A stretch of DNA of 64,000 bases from Acidisoma sp965199065 (GTDB lineage Bacteria; Pseudomonadota; Alphaproteobacteria; Acetobacterales; Acetobacteraceae), in NCBI RefSeq assembly GCF_965199065.1, contig NZ_CBDAQN010000001.1, positions 1,550,001 through 1,614,000 of the forward strand, read 5' to 3'. Both the position numbers and the translations under genes were made by a program. This document shows, piece by piece, positions 33,154-41,638 of this stretch. The first letter of the stretch is position 1; each line of letters opens with the position of its first letter. The notes beneath the pieces are model-generated. The model searched no databases, was not told where the DNA came from, and was given only the letters and a program-made list of their open reading frames with translations.

Positions 33154-34449
33154 ATGCCGCTCGATCTCATCGTCCGGAACGCCACGCTCCCCGACGCCCG
33201 CACGGGCATCGACATCGGCGTCGCCGGTGGGATGATCGTCGCCGTCGAGCCCGGGCTCGACGCCGAGGCGGCTACCGTCATCGACGCCGAGGGCCAACTG
33301 CTCTCGCCACCCTTCGTCGACCCGCATTTCCACATGGACGCGACGCTCTCGCTGGGCATTCCGCGCATTAACCGCTCGGGCACGCTGCTGGAGGGGATCG
33401 CCCTCTGGGGCGAGCTGAAGCCCCTGCTCACCCATGAGGCGGTGGTCGAGCGGGCGCTCCGATACTGCGACCTCGCGGTGGCTCAGGGCCTGCTTGCCAT
33501 CCGCAGCCACGTCGATGTCAGCGATCCGCGGCTCATCACGGTGGACGCGCTGCTGGAGGTGCGCGCCCGCGTCGCACCCTACATCGAGCTGCAACTGGTC
33601 GCCTTCCCGCAGGACGGCTACTTCCGCTCGCCCGGTGCTACGGACCTGCTGCGCGCGGCGCTCGATCGCGGCGTCGAGATCGTCGGCGGCATTCCGCATT
33701 TCGAGCGCACCATGGGAGCAGGCACCGCCTCGGTCGAGGCGCTGTTCCGCATCGCCGCCGACCGTGGCCTGCCCGTCGACATCCATTGTGACGAGACCGA
33801 TGATCCGCTGTCCCGCCATGTCGAGACGATGGCCGCCGAGACGCAGCGGTTCGGCCTCGGTGGACGAGCGACCGCGTCCCACGTGACCTCGATGCATTCG
33901 ATGGACAACGCCTATGCGGCGAAGCTCATCGCGCTGATCGCCTCATCCGGCATGAACGTCATCGCCAATCCGCTCATCAACATCACGCTGCAGGGCCGGC
34001 ACGACACCTACCCGAAGCGGCGTGGCCTGACGCGGGTGCCCGAACTGCTGGCGGCCGGCGTGCCCGTCGCGCTCGGCCAGGATTGCACGCTGGATCCGTG
34101 GTATTCGCTCGGGTCCGCCGACATGCTCGAAGTCGCTCATATGGCGGTGCATGTGGCGCAGATGACCGCGCCGGAGGCCATGCGGGCGTGTTTCGAGGCG
34201 GTAACGACGACCGGCGCCCGGGTGATGGGGCTGACCGGCTACGGCATCGAGGTCGGGAACCGCGCGGATTTCGTTCTGCTGCAGGCGCGGAATGCGGTGG
34301 AGGCCGTCCGGTTGAAGCCGACCCGGCTTGTCGTGGTCAAAGCCGGCCGCGTGATCGCCGCGACGCCCGCCCGGCGGACGGCGCTCTTCCTCGACGCGCG
34401 TCCCGCGCTCGTCGACCCGGCCAGCTACGCGCCGGTTCCATCCAGCTGA
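33154..34449 (+). CDS. cytosine deaminase-like amidohydrolase with altered active site
   Basis: 431 residues, clearly homologous along its length to E. coli CodA: PHFHMD (57-62, metal His58 and His60), LQLVAFPQDG (146-155), HCDETDD (211-217, His211 and Glu214), ASHVTSMHS (241-249, His243), and NPLINITLQGRHDTYPKRRG. The catalytic Asp310 is kept, but the CodA stretch GHDDV is GQDCT here: the residue after the catalytic Asp (CodA Asp314, which controls substrate choice) is Cys311. So a different aminated or cyclic-amide heterocycle is likely. The ATG 33154 is 3 bases after the dioxygenase stop. Confidence 0.85.
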   Translation: MPLDLIVRNATLPDARTGIDIGVAGGMIVAVEPGLDAEAATVIDAEGQLLSPPFVDPHFHMDATLSLGIPRINRSGTLLEGIALWGELKPLLTHEAVVERALRYCDLAVAQGLLAIRSHVDVSDPRLITVDALLEVRARVAPYIELQLVAFPQDGYFRSPGATDLLRAALDRGVEIVGGIPHFERTMGAGTASVEALFRIAADRGLPVDIHCDETDDPLSRHVETMAAETQRFGLGGRATASHVTSMHSMDNAYAAKLIALIASSGMNVIANPLINITLQGRHDTYPKRRGLTRVPELLAAGVPVALGQDCTLDPWYSLGSADMLEVAHMAVHVAQMTAPEAMRACFEAVTTTGARVMGLTGYGIEVGNRADFVLLQARNAVEAVRLKPTRLVVVKAGRVIAATPARRTALFLDARPALVDPASYAPVPSS

Positions 34450-35376
34450 TTAGCGCCGTTCCTCGCGCAGGAAGGGGCGCGCAAGGTCCTCGGGTTGCGC
34501 GCTCAACCGCGTGCTCCCGATGCCCGAGGCTCCCAGCACCACAATCGTTGCGACATAGGGCAGCATCTGGATGAGGTAGATCGGCACGTGCAGCCCGCTC
34601 GACAGGATGAGCGGGATGACCGCCTGCACGGCGCCGAACAGCAGCGCCGCCCCGATCGCCCGCAGCGTGTTCCAGCGCGAGAACGTCACCAGGGCGACCG
34701 CGATCCAGCCGCGTCCGCTCACCATGCCGTTCACCCAGACCTGGCTGCCGACGAGGCTGAGATGGGCGCCGGCGAGGCCGAGCACGATGCCGCCCGCCAG
34801 CACCGCGCCCACCCGCATGAGCATGACGTTGACCCCGGCGGCATCGGCGGCCGGCGCATCCTCGCCGACCGCGCGCAGACGAAGGCCGAGCTCCGTACGC
34901 TCCAGCACCCACCACACGATGATCGGCAGGAGGAAGGCGAGGTAGGTCAGCGGGTCCTGGTCGATGATGCGCGCCAGCCAATGCGGGAAAAAGCTGAACA
35001 GACGCGGCGCGACGATGCCCAGCGCGTGTACGGGCTGGTTCGCGTAGCTGTCCCCGATCACGCCGCTGAGGCCGACCCCGAAGGCGAAGATCACCAGCCC
35101 CGACAGCACCTGCTCCAGCCGCAGCACCACGGCCAGCACGGCGAACAGCAGGGTCATCGCAAGCGCGGCCACGCAGGCGAAGAGGATGGCGGCGAATAGC
35201 CCCGTGCCCGAGAGCATGGCGATCACGGCGGAAACCGCGCCCATCGACATGATGCCCTCGGCGCCGAGGTTCATCACCCCTGCCCGCTCGTTGATGATGA
35301 GCCCGGTCGTCGCCAGCAGGAAGGGCGCGGCGAATACCGGAACCGCGGCCGCCCAATCGGCGAGGAACCCGTTCAA
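34450..35376 (-). CDS. nucleoside-type ABC transporter permease 2 (BMP system)
   Basis: 308 residues, eight or more hydrophobic segments, of the permease family used with BMP-type binding proteins (NupQ/YufQ like): APFLLATTGLIINERAGVMN, LGAEGIMSMGAVSAV, RAVGEDAPAADAAGVNVMLM (coupling region) and GWIAVALVTFSRWNTLRAIG. The start is a TTG at 35376 that overlaps the stop of the first permease (TTGA); the frame upstream belongs to the other gene's shadow. Its stop is next to the convergent deaminase-like gene. Confidence 0.88.
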   Translation of the reverse strand: MNGFLADWAAAVPVFAAPFLLATTGLIINERAGVMNLGAEGIMSMGAVSAVIAMLSGTGLFAAILFACVAALAMTLLFAVLAVVLRLEQVLSGLVIFAFGVGLSGVIGDSYANQPVHALGIVAPRLFSFFPHWLARIIDQDPLTYLAFLLPIIVWWVLERTELGLRLRAVGEDAPAADAAGVNVMLMRVGAVLAGGIVLGLAGAHLSLVGSQVWVNGMVSGRGWIAVALVTFSRWNTLRAIGAALLFGAVQAVIPLILSSGLHVPIYLIQMLPYVATIVVLGASGIGSTRLSAQPEDLARPFLREERR

Positions 35377-36500
35377 GCCCGCGTCTCTCGCGCCTGAGCC
35401 GGGACCGTTGTCGTGGACCGCAGCACCTTCGGGCGGGTGCTCAGCACGGTGATGCGGTAGCGGATGAAGACGTCGAAGGCCGCGACCGTCATCAGCAGGA
35501 AGGCCTCCATGGTCACCACCACGGTGTCCGGCAGCTGGTAGAAGGCCTTCAGCGAATCGCCAGCCGTGTAGAGGCCGGCCACCGCGAGCGCCGCGATGAA
35601 CACGCCGATCGGGTTGGCACGGCCGAGATAGGCGATGGCGATGGACGGGAAGATGAAGTCGTTGCCGACGAACTGCGTCAGCTTGTGCTCCTCGCCGGCG
35701 ACGATGCTGAAGCCCGCCAAGCCGGAGAGGCCGCCCGCGAGGCAGGCCGTGGTCAGCGTGATGCGGGCGACCGGGATGCCGAGGGCGCGGGACGCGGTGC
35801 GGTTCTCGGCGACCGCCTGGGAAAGCAGCCCGAAGCGGCTGTAGCGGCAGAGCCACCAGCAGAACACCGTGGCGGCAATGGCCACGAAGACGCCGTAGTG
35901 CAGATGCCAGCCGCCGAAGGTCGGCAGTTGCTCATAGGCGGGAAAGGTCGGCGAGACCGGAAACTGGTCCGCCGGGTTGCGCCAGCGACCGTAAAGCAGG
36001 TCCTGGGCAAAGAGGTAGCCGACGTAGTTCAGCAGCAGCGTCGTGATGACCTCGTCGGCGCGCAGCCTGATCTTGGCGACCGCCGCGATGCCGCACCAGA
36101 GGGCGCCACCGAGGGCGGCGGCCACGATCATCAGCGGCATGCGCAGGAACCAGGGGCCGATGTGGTAGAAGCTGACCGCCGTCGCGCCGATCGCGCCCAT
36201 CCAGAGCTGGCCCTCGACGCCGATGTTCCAGAAGCGGATGCGCAGGCAGAGCGCCACCGAGAGCGAGACGAGCACGAGCGAGATAGCCCGCGTCAGCGTC
36301 TGGTCGAGGCCCGCACTGTTGCCGAAGACGTAGAGGATGAACTGGTTGGCGAGGTCGCCCGCCGGCACGCCGAAGGCGATCAGGAAGATGGCGCAACAGA
36401 GCAGCCCGAAGGCGATGCCGCCGATGAGCGTCGCCGCCCTCAGCCAGCGCGGAACCGCCAGACGAGGCGAAAGAACCAGGCGATAGGGCAGCACGGCCAC
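35373..36500 (-). CDS. nucleoside-type ABC transporter permease 1 (BMP system)
   Basis: 375 residues, with membrane helices throughout, of the NupP/YufP family: SVALCLRIRFWNIGVEGQLW, GAIGATAVSF, KIRLRADEVITTLLLNYVGY and AVAENRTASRALGIPVARI (coupling helix). A GTG start at 36500 follows directly after the ATPase stop at 36501-36503. It pairs with the preceding permease-2 gene to form the channel. Confidence 0.9.
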   Translation of the reverse strand: MAVLPYRLVLSPRLAVPRWLRAATLIGGIAFGLLCCAIFLIAFGVPAGDLANQFILYVFGNSAGLDQTLTRAISLVLVSLSVALCLRIRFWNIGVEGQLWMGAIGATAVSFYHIGPWFLRMPLMIVAAALGGALWCGIAAVAKIRLRADEVITTLLLNYVGYLFAQDLLYGRWRNPADQFPVSPTFPAYEQLPTFGGWHLHYGVFVAIAATVFCWWLCRYSRFGLLSQAVAENRTASRALGIPVARITLTTACLAGGLSGLAGFSIVAGEEHKLTQFVGNDFIFPSIAIAYLGRANPIGVFIAALAVAGLYTAGDSLKAFYQLPDTVVVTMEAFLLMTVAAFDVFIRYRITVLSTRPKVLRSTTTVPAQARETRA

Positions 36501-38051
36501 TCAGACACCTTCCAGGATGAGCCGGCCAAGCTCGGCGCGGTCGGTATGCTCGATCGGCTTGGCCGCCGACAAGCGACCATGGGAGAGAACGGCGACGCGG
36601 CTGGAGAGCGCCAGCACCTCGTCGAGATCCTCGCTGATCATGAGCACGCCGACGCCGCGCGCCGCCGCCGCGAGCAGCCGGTTTTGCACCGCCGCTGCCG
36701 CCCGCACGTCGAGCCCGCGGGCGGGCGAGTGAACTACGAGGACCGAGAACTCGCCCTCGAACTCCCGCGCCAGGATGAGCTTCTGCGCGTTGCCGCCCGA
36801 GAGCAGCCGCGCCTGGGTATCCGCCACGCCGCCGGCGATCTCGTAATCCATGATCGAGCGCGTGGCGCGCCCGCGCATCCAGGCCCGCGTGACCCAGTAG
36901 CGCTTCTCGGGATGAGTGCCGGAGAGCGCGGGCACCGCGAGGTTCTCGGCGAGGGTAAGGCTGCCGAACAGCCCGAGATGAAACCGGTCGGCGGGCACGA
37001 AGCGCAGCCCCGCTTCCCGCCTCGCCGCCGGCAGCGGCGAAGCCGGCGTTCCGTGCAGGAGGATCTCGCCGTGGGTCGGCGCACGCAGGCCGATGATCGT
37101 CTCCAGCAGTTCGGACTGCCCGTTGCCGCCGAGCCCGGCGATGCCGAGGATTTCTCCAGCATGCAGCCCAAGGCTGATTTCGCGCAGCGGCACGTCATGC
37201 TCGGCGCCGGCGGTGGAGAGGTTGCGAAGTTCGAGCGCGATCGTGGCGGAGACCGAGGCCGCGCCGCGCCGGACCACGTCGGTTTCGCCGCCCACCATGG
37301 CGCGCGCCAGTTCCGCCGAGGTCAGCCCGCGGGCGGGCTCGCCGGCAATCACCGTGCGGCCGGCGCGCATGACGGTGACGCGGTCGGCGGTGGCGCTCAC
37401 ATCGCGCAGCTTGTGGGTGATGAGGATGACCGCCCGTCCGTCATCGGCGAGGCGCCGGGCGAGTTGCAGCATGGCGGCGGCTTCGCTCTCGGCGAGGACG
37501 GCAGTCGGCTCGTCCATGATCAGGATGCGGGCGCCGCCCAGCATCACCTTGAGGATCTCGACCTTCTGCTGTTCCGAGACCGAAAGCTGATCGACACGGG
37601 CATCGGGGCTGATGACGAAGCCGAGATCCTTCGCCATCCGGTCGGTGGCCACCAATGCGGCGTCGCGCGTGCGCCACCCGGCCCGCTTGCCGCAGGCCAG
37701 CCGCAGGTTTTCGAGCACGGTCAGCGGCCCCACCAGCTTGAAGTGCTGGTGGATCATGCCGATACCGGCGGCGGAAGCGGCACGCGGCTCGGTGAAGGCA
37801 GCCGGCTGGCCCTCCACCTCCACCACGCCGCTATCCGCTCCATAAAAACCGGCGAGGATGTTCATCAGGCTCGACTTGCCGGCGCCGTTCTCGCCGAGCA
37901 GCGCATGGACCTCGCCCCAGACCACCGAGAGGTCCGCGCCGTCGAGCGCCACACGCTCACCGAAGGCCTTGCGCACGCCGACCATCCGGACTGCGACGGA
38001 CTTCGCAGGGTGAGCCTGATCGACCGGGCGGACGGCGGCGCTGACGCTCAT
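36501..38051 (-). CDS. nucleoside-type ABC transporter ATP-binding protein (two ATPase domains)
   Basis: 516 residues with two ATPase domains: Walker A GENGAGKSS and DEPTAVLAESEAAAMLQLAR in the first, a degenerate Walker A (GLGGNGQSELLETI) and LSGGNAQKLILAREF in the second. This is the YufO/NupO type that powers BMP-dependent uptake of nucleosides or nucleobases. It is translated 9 bases after the binding-protein gene and is followed directly by the permeases. Confidence 0.92.
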   Translation of the reverse strand: MSVSAAVRPVDQAHPAKSVAVRMVGVRKAFGERVALDGADLSVVWGEVHALLGENGAGKSSLMNILAGFYGADSGVVEVEGQPAAFTEPRAASAAGIGMIHQHFKLVGPLTVLENLRLACGKRAGWRTRDAALVATDRMAKDLGFVISPDARVDQLSVSEQQKVEILKVMLGGARILIMDEPTAVLAESEAAAMLQLARRLADDGRAVILITHKLRDVSATADRVTVMRAGRTVIAGEPARGLTSAELARAMVGGETDVVRRGAASVSATIALELRNLSTAGAEHDVPLREISLGLHAGEILGIAGLGGNGQSELLETIIGLRAPTHGEILLHGTPASPLPAARREAGLRFVPADRFHLGLFGSLTLAENLAVPALSGTHPEKRYWVTRAWMRGRATRSIMDYEIAGGVADTQARLLSGGNAQKLILAREFEGEFSVLVVHSPARGLDVRAAAAVQNRLLAAAARGVGVLMISEDLDEVLALSSRVAVLSHGRLSAAKPIEHTDRAELGRLILEGV

Positions 38052-38060
38052 CGGCGTGGG

Positions 38061-39149
38061 TTACTTCAGCGAGCCCTGAACCCCGGAGACGAGGTAGTTC
38101 ATGCCCCAGAGGGCGCCGACCGACATGGCCTGTCCGGCGGGCACCTTGATCGAACCGTCCTGCGCCTTGATCGGCCCCTCGAAGGGGTCGAACTTGCCGG
38201 CGGTCATCTCGGCCTTGAGGCTGTCGATCTTCGCCTGCGCCTCAGGAGAGACGTGGTTGACCGGCATCGTCAACTCCACCATGCCCTCCTTGAAGCCATA
38301 GAGGCTGTCGCCGGCGCTGGTCCAGGTTCCCGCCTTGAGCGCGTTGATCATCGGCACCAGCATCTTGTCCCAGTAGAAGACGACCGATGTCAGGATGCCC
38401 TTCGGCGCATCGGCCGACATGTCGTTCTGATACCCAATCGAGTATTTTCCTGCCTTCTCGGCCTGCACGATGGCGGCCGGGCTGTCCATGTCGGTCGCGA
38501 TGACGTCGGCGCCCTGCTCGATCATGGCGTTGGAGAGCTGGCCTTCCTTTACGGGATCGTCCCAGGAGTTGACGAAGGCGACCTTGGCGACGGTGCCGGG
38601 GTTCGCTGCCTCGGCGCCCAGCTCGTAGGCGTTGATGTCCCACACGACGGAAGGGATCGGGAAGCCCTCGATCATGCCGATCGTCTTGCTTTTGGTGACG
38701 GAGCCAGCGGCGTAGCCGGCCAGATACCAGCCCTGGAAGGTCTTCGGGTATGGGCTCTCGAGGTTCGGGCCCATGGTCACGCCGCCCATGTTGACGAAGG
38801 CGACGTGCGGATGGCTTTTCGCCTCTGCCGCGAAGGCGTCACCGTAACCGTAAGTGCCGCCGATGATGACGTTGTAGCCACGGTTGAGGAACAATTCGAT
38901 GGTCTGCTCGACCTTCTCGGTCTGCTCGGGGATGTTCTCGACGTAGGGGATGTGCTCGTGGAAGGTCTTCTGCATGATGATGCGGGCGCGGTTCTGTGCT
39001 CCGGTCCAGCCGCCGTCGCTGATGGCGCCGAGGTAGATGAAGGCAATCTTCGGCGGCCCGTCGAGCTTGACCTGCGCCTCCGCCTGCGAGGCGAGACCGA
39101 GGCAGCCGAACAGGCCGAAGACGGAGGCGAGCATGGACAGGCGTTTCAC
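38061..39149 (-). CDS. BMP family basic membrane/purine-nucleoside-type binding protein
   Basis: 362 residues of the BMP/PnrA family. The GTG at 39149 follows GAGGAG with ideal spacing and opens a signal peptide (LSMLASVFGLFGCLGLASQA); the upstream TTG at 39164 is rejected. The mature protein has IAFIYLGAISDGGWTGAQNR, YNVIIGGTYGYGDAF, VAFVNMGGVTMGPNLES and LSNAMIEQGADVIATDMDSP. BMP proteins bind purine nucleosides and related compounds. Some members carry a lipobox; here the Cys21 context (LFGCLG) is weak. Confidence 0.9.
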   Translation of the reverse strand: MKRLSMLASVFGLFGCLGLASQAEAQVKLDGPPKIAFIYLGAISDGGWTGAQNRARIIMQKTFHEHIPYVENIPEQTEKVEQTIELFLNRGYNVIIGGTYGYGDAFAAEAKSHPHVAFVNMGGVTMGPNLESPYPKTFQGWYLAGYAAGSVTKSKTIGMIEGFPIPSVVWDINAYELGAEAANPGTVAKVAFVNSWDDPVKEGQLSNAMIEQGADVIATDMDSPAAIVQAEKAGKYSIGYQNDMSADAPKGILTSVVFYWDKMLVPMINALKAGTWTSAGDSLYGFKEGMVELTMPVNHVSPEAQAKIDSLKAEMTAGKFDPFEGPIKAQDGSIKVPAGQAMSVGALWGMNYLVSGVQGSLK

Positions 39150-39160
39150 AGCAAAGCTCC

Positions 39161-40150
39161 TCAAGGTGTTGGTAGTGTATCGGCTTCCTGCCGGTAGGCG
39201 TAGGTCGCGTCGAATCGGCTTTGGACATAGTCCCCGGCGAGCACAGGCGGATATTTCGCCGGGCGATCAGAGCTCACGCAACTCGGGAGCGCCGTGATCA
39301 GCGTGTCGTGGTTCGAGCCGAGGAAGAAGGGGATGGAGTAGCGCGCACGGCCGGAGGTGTTGACCGCCCGATGCAGCGTCGAGGCAAAGAAATCGTTCGT
39401 CCAGCGCGCCATCTGGTCGCCGATGTTGATGACGAAGGTGCCACGGATCGGGGGAGCGTCGATCCAGTCGCCGCGCTGGTTGCGGACCTGCAAGGCGGGC
39501 ACGGTTTCCTGCGCTAGGATCGTGAAGCACTCATAGTCGGAATGGGCGCCGATGCCGATCTGCTGCGGATCGATGACACCGCTCTGGCTCGGATAGGCGA
39601 CGATCCGCATGACCGCCGTCGGGCGGTCAGCGAAGGGCACGAAGTAGTCCTCGGGAAGAGCAAGGGCGAGCGCAAAGGCCGAGAACAGCCGTCGTCCAAG
39701 GTCGTGCATCGCACGGTAGTAGTTTTCGATCGTGTTCCGGAAGCCGGGCAGGATGGCCTCGTCCAGCCACTGGTTGGCGCCATAGTAGCGAGCGACCTGC
39801 TCGCGGTCGGGCTCCGTCTCGGGCAACTCATGCGCGATGTCGAAGGCCTCGTGGAGGTCGCCCTTGCCGGTGGGGTCCGTATTCTCCTCGAGCAGCGGGG
39901 TGTAGCCGCTGTTGTTGAGGGAATGGCGGACGTGGATCGCCATCTTGTCGGCGGCGCCCAGGCCGAAAAAGCGGGGGCACTCGGCGAAGGTGGCGTCGAT
40001 GAGGTCCTGCGCGATGCCGTGGTTCCGGATGTAGAAAAAGCCGATTTCAGTGCAAGCGAAGCGGAGCTCCGCCGCCAGTGCGCGTTTCGCGGCCTGATCC
40101 ATCCCCAGCATTGGCGCGAAGTCGATGATGGGGATTTCGGCAAATGCCAC
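39161..40150 (-). CDS. second 2-oxoglutarate/Fe(II)-dependent dioxygenase, isopenicillin N synthase-like
   Basis: 329 residues: EIPIIDFAPMLGMDQ, IGFFYIRNHGI (36-46), and the 2OG-Fe(II) domain with His203 and Asp205 (GAHSDYECF), His260 (LHRAVN) and Arg270/Ser272 (RYSIPFF). It is a paralogue of the enzyme at 32197 but clearly diverged, so the two are not recent duplicates. It lies between the BMP transporter operon and guanine deaminase on the same strand (11 bases before the binding-protein gene), which ties it to the imported nucleobase or nucleoside. Confidence 0.9.
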   Translation of the reverse strand: MAFAEIPIIDFAPMLGMDQAAKRALAAELRFACTEIGFFYIRNHGIAQDLIDATFAECPRFFGLGAADKMAIHVRHSLNNSGYTPLLEENTDPTGKGDLHEAFDIAHELPETEPDREQVARYYGANQWLDEAILPGFRNTIENYYRAMHDLGRRLFSAFALALALPEDYFVPFADRPTAVMRIVAYPSQSGVIDPQQIGIGAHSDYECFTILAQETVPALQVRNQRGDWIDAPPIRGTFVINIGDQMARWTNDFFASTLHRAVNTSGRARYSIPFFLGSNHDTLITALPSCVSSDRPAKYPPVLAGDYVQSRFDATYAYRQEADTLPTP

Positions 40151-40207
40151 GGCTTGTTTCCTGTTGCTCGGGCGTTAGGCCTGCCGAACAAAGCAAAGCC
40201 CGTGCCA

Positions 40208-41563
40208 CTAGCGCGAGCGCACCAGGCGTCCGGCAACCCACACGCGCGCAATGTCCCCTCGTCCGGCTCCCATGACGATCCGTTGCAGGATGGTGTCGCC
40301 ATTCTCGTCCGGGCCAAAGGCGACGTTGCCGTCCGGCAGGCCGGATTGCAGCAGGATCGTGTCGAAGGCGTAGCCGGGCCGAAACAGGCCGACGGGCAGA
40401 TCGAGCGCCTCGCCACCCCCCGCTGTTGCCAGCCGGAAAGCAGTGCGGAAATCGATCCGGGAGTTAGGGACGCCGCGCCGCTCGGGCGGAAGCGTCGGGT
40501 CTGTGCCGCGTTCGAGTAGCCGAGAACTCGCCACCGCCTGCCGCGCTGCCTCGAACAGCGAGGCACTCGCACCACCGGCGATGTCGGTGCCGAGCCCGAT
40601 ATGCAGCCCCTCGGCGAGCATGGCGCGCAAGGGGAAGACGGCTCCGGCGAAATAAACGTTCGACAGAGGACAGTGCGCCACCGCCGCGCCCCGCGCCCGG
40701 ATGCGCGCCACATCCTCAGGTTCGATGAAGTTGCCGTGGGCGAGCACGCTGCGACGCCCAAGCAGACCGGCCCGGTCCAAGGCCTCGGCATCGGTGCAGC
40801 CGCAGCGGGCCCTCACATGCTCATGCTCCCAGTCGCTCTCGGAGCAATGGGTCTGCACATGAGCGCCGGTCTCGTGGGCAAGGAGGCCGAAGCCTTCGAG
40901 CAGCGCATCCGTGCATGCCGGCACGAAGCGAGGCGTTATCACCGGGCGCACAAGCCCGTTCTCATTCCCCGGCATCGTGCGGATGAAGTCGATCAGCGCG
41001 CGGGTATCGGCGATCGCGCTCTCGGCCGATGCGTCGCGATAGTAGTCGGGGCACTGCTCGGGATGGTCCATGCCGACGCGCCCGACGAGACCGCGCTGCC
41101 CGCGCGCCAGGCAAATCTCGGCCAGCCGCTGCGTTGCCGGCAGATGGATGGTCGCAAAGTAGAGCGCTGTCGTCGTGCCGTGGGCCAGAAGCGTCTCGAC
41201 CAGCCGAGTGTAGACGCTCTCGGCAAAAGCCACATCCTCGTAGCGGCTCTCAAGCGGGAACGTGTGGGCCTGAAGCCACTCCTCCAGCGGAAGATCGAGC
41301 GCTGTGCCAAGTTGGGGGAACTGCGGGGCATGGACGTGCAGATCGACGAGGCCCGGGAGCAGCACCTGATCGGCAGCGAGCGTGATGAGGTGTCCGGAGT
41401 CGCTAAAACCCCTCAGCTTCGCATCATTTTCCAGGACATAAGGCTCGACGCTGATAATGGTGCCGGCGGCATCGACGGTGATCAGCGCTCGCGGCAGCAC
41501 GTCGACCGCATCAGGCGCATGGATGGCGCGGCCCCAGATCGCCCAAGGTTCCGCCATCTGCAT
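40208..41563 (-). CDS. guaD: guanine deaminase
   Basis: 451 residues of the amidohydrolase superfamily with the guanine deaminase signatures: LLPGLVDLHVHAPQFPQLGT (metal-binding HxH), LPLEEWLQAHTFPLESRYED, HCSESDWEHEHVR, LAHGNFIEPEDVARI, CPLSNVYF and LGTDIAGG (catalytic Asp). It converts guanine to xanthine; some relatives act on 8-oxoguanine or other 6-amino-purinones. ATG 41563 follows GGGAGAACG. It is upstream of the second dioxygenase and the BMP transporter on the same strand. Confidence 0.85.
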   Translation of the reverse strand: MQMAEPWAIWGRAIHAPDAVDVLPRALITVDAAGTIISVEPYVLENDAKLRGFSDSGHLITLAADQVLLPGLVDLHVHAPQFPQLGTALDLPLEEWLQAHTFPLESRYEDVAFAESVYTRLVETLLAHGTTTALYFATIHLPATQRLAEICLARGQRGLVGRVGMDHPEQCPDYYRDASAESAIADTRALIDFIRTMPGNENGLVRPVITPRFVPACTDALLEGFGLLAHETGAHVQTHCSESDWEHEHVRARCGCTDAEALDRAGLLGRRSVLAHGNFIEPEDVARIRARGAAVAHCPLSNVYFAGAVFPLRAMLAEGLHIGLGTDIAGGASASLFEAARQAVASSRLLERGTDPTLPPERRGVPNSRIDFRTAFRLATAGGGEALDLPVGLFRPGYAFDTILLQSGLPDGNVAFGPDENGDTILQRIVMGAGRGDIARVWVAGRLVRSR

Positions 41564-41638
41564 CGTTCTCCCACCGCCAGGAGAGACGATGGCGGACACC
41601 CGGCCAGCGGCGCAAGACCACCGGCCGGGGAAGCGTTC

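Noticed and set aside
35685..39197. Very long plus-strand open frame (about 1170 codons)
   Set aside because: It is antisense to four well-recognised ABC transporter genes and has the Arg/Gly/Asp/His-rich composition typical of shadow frames in high-G+C DNA.
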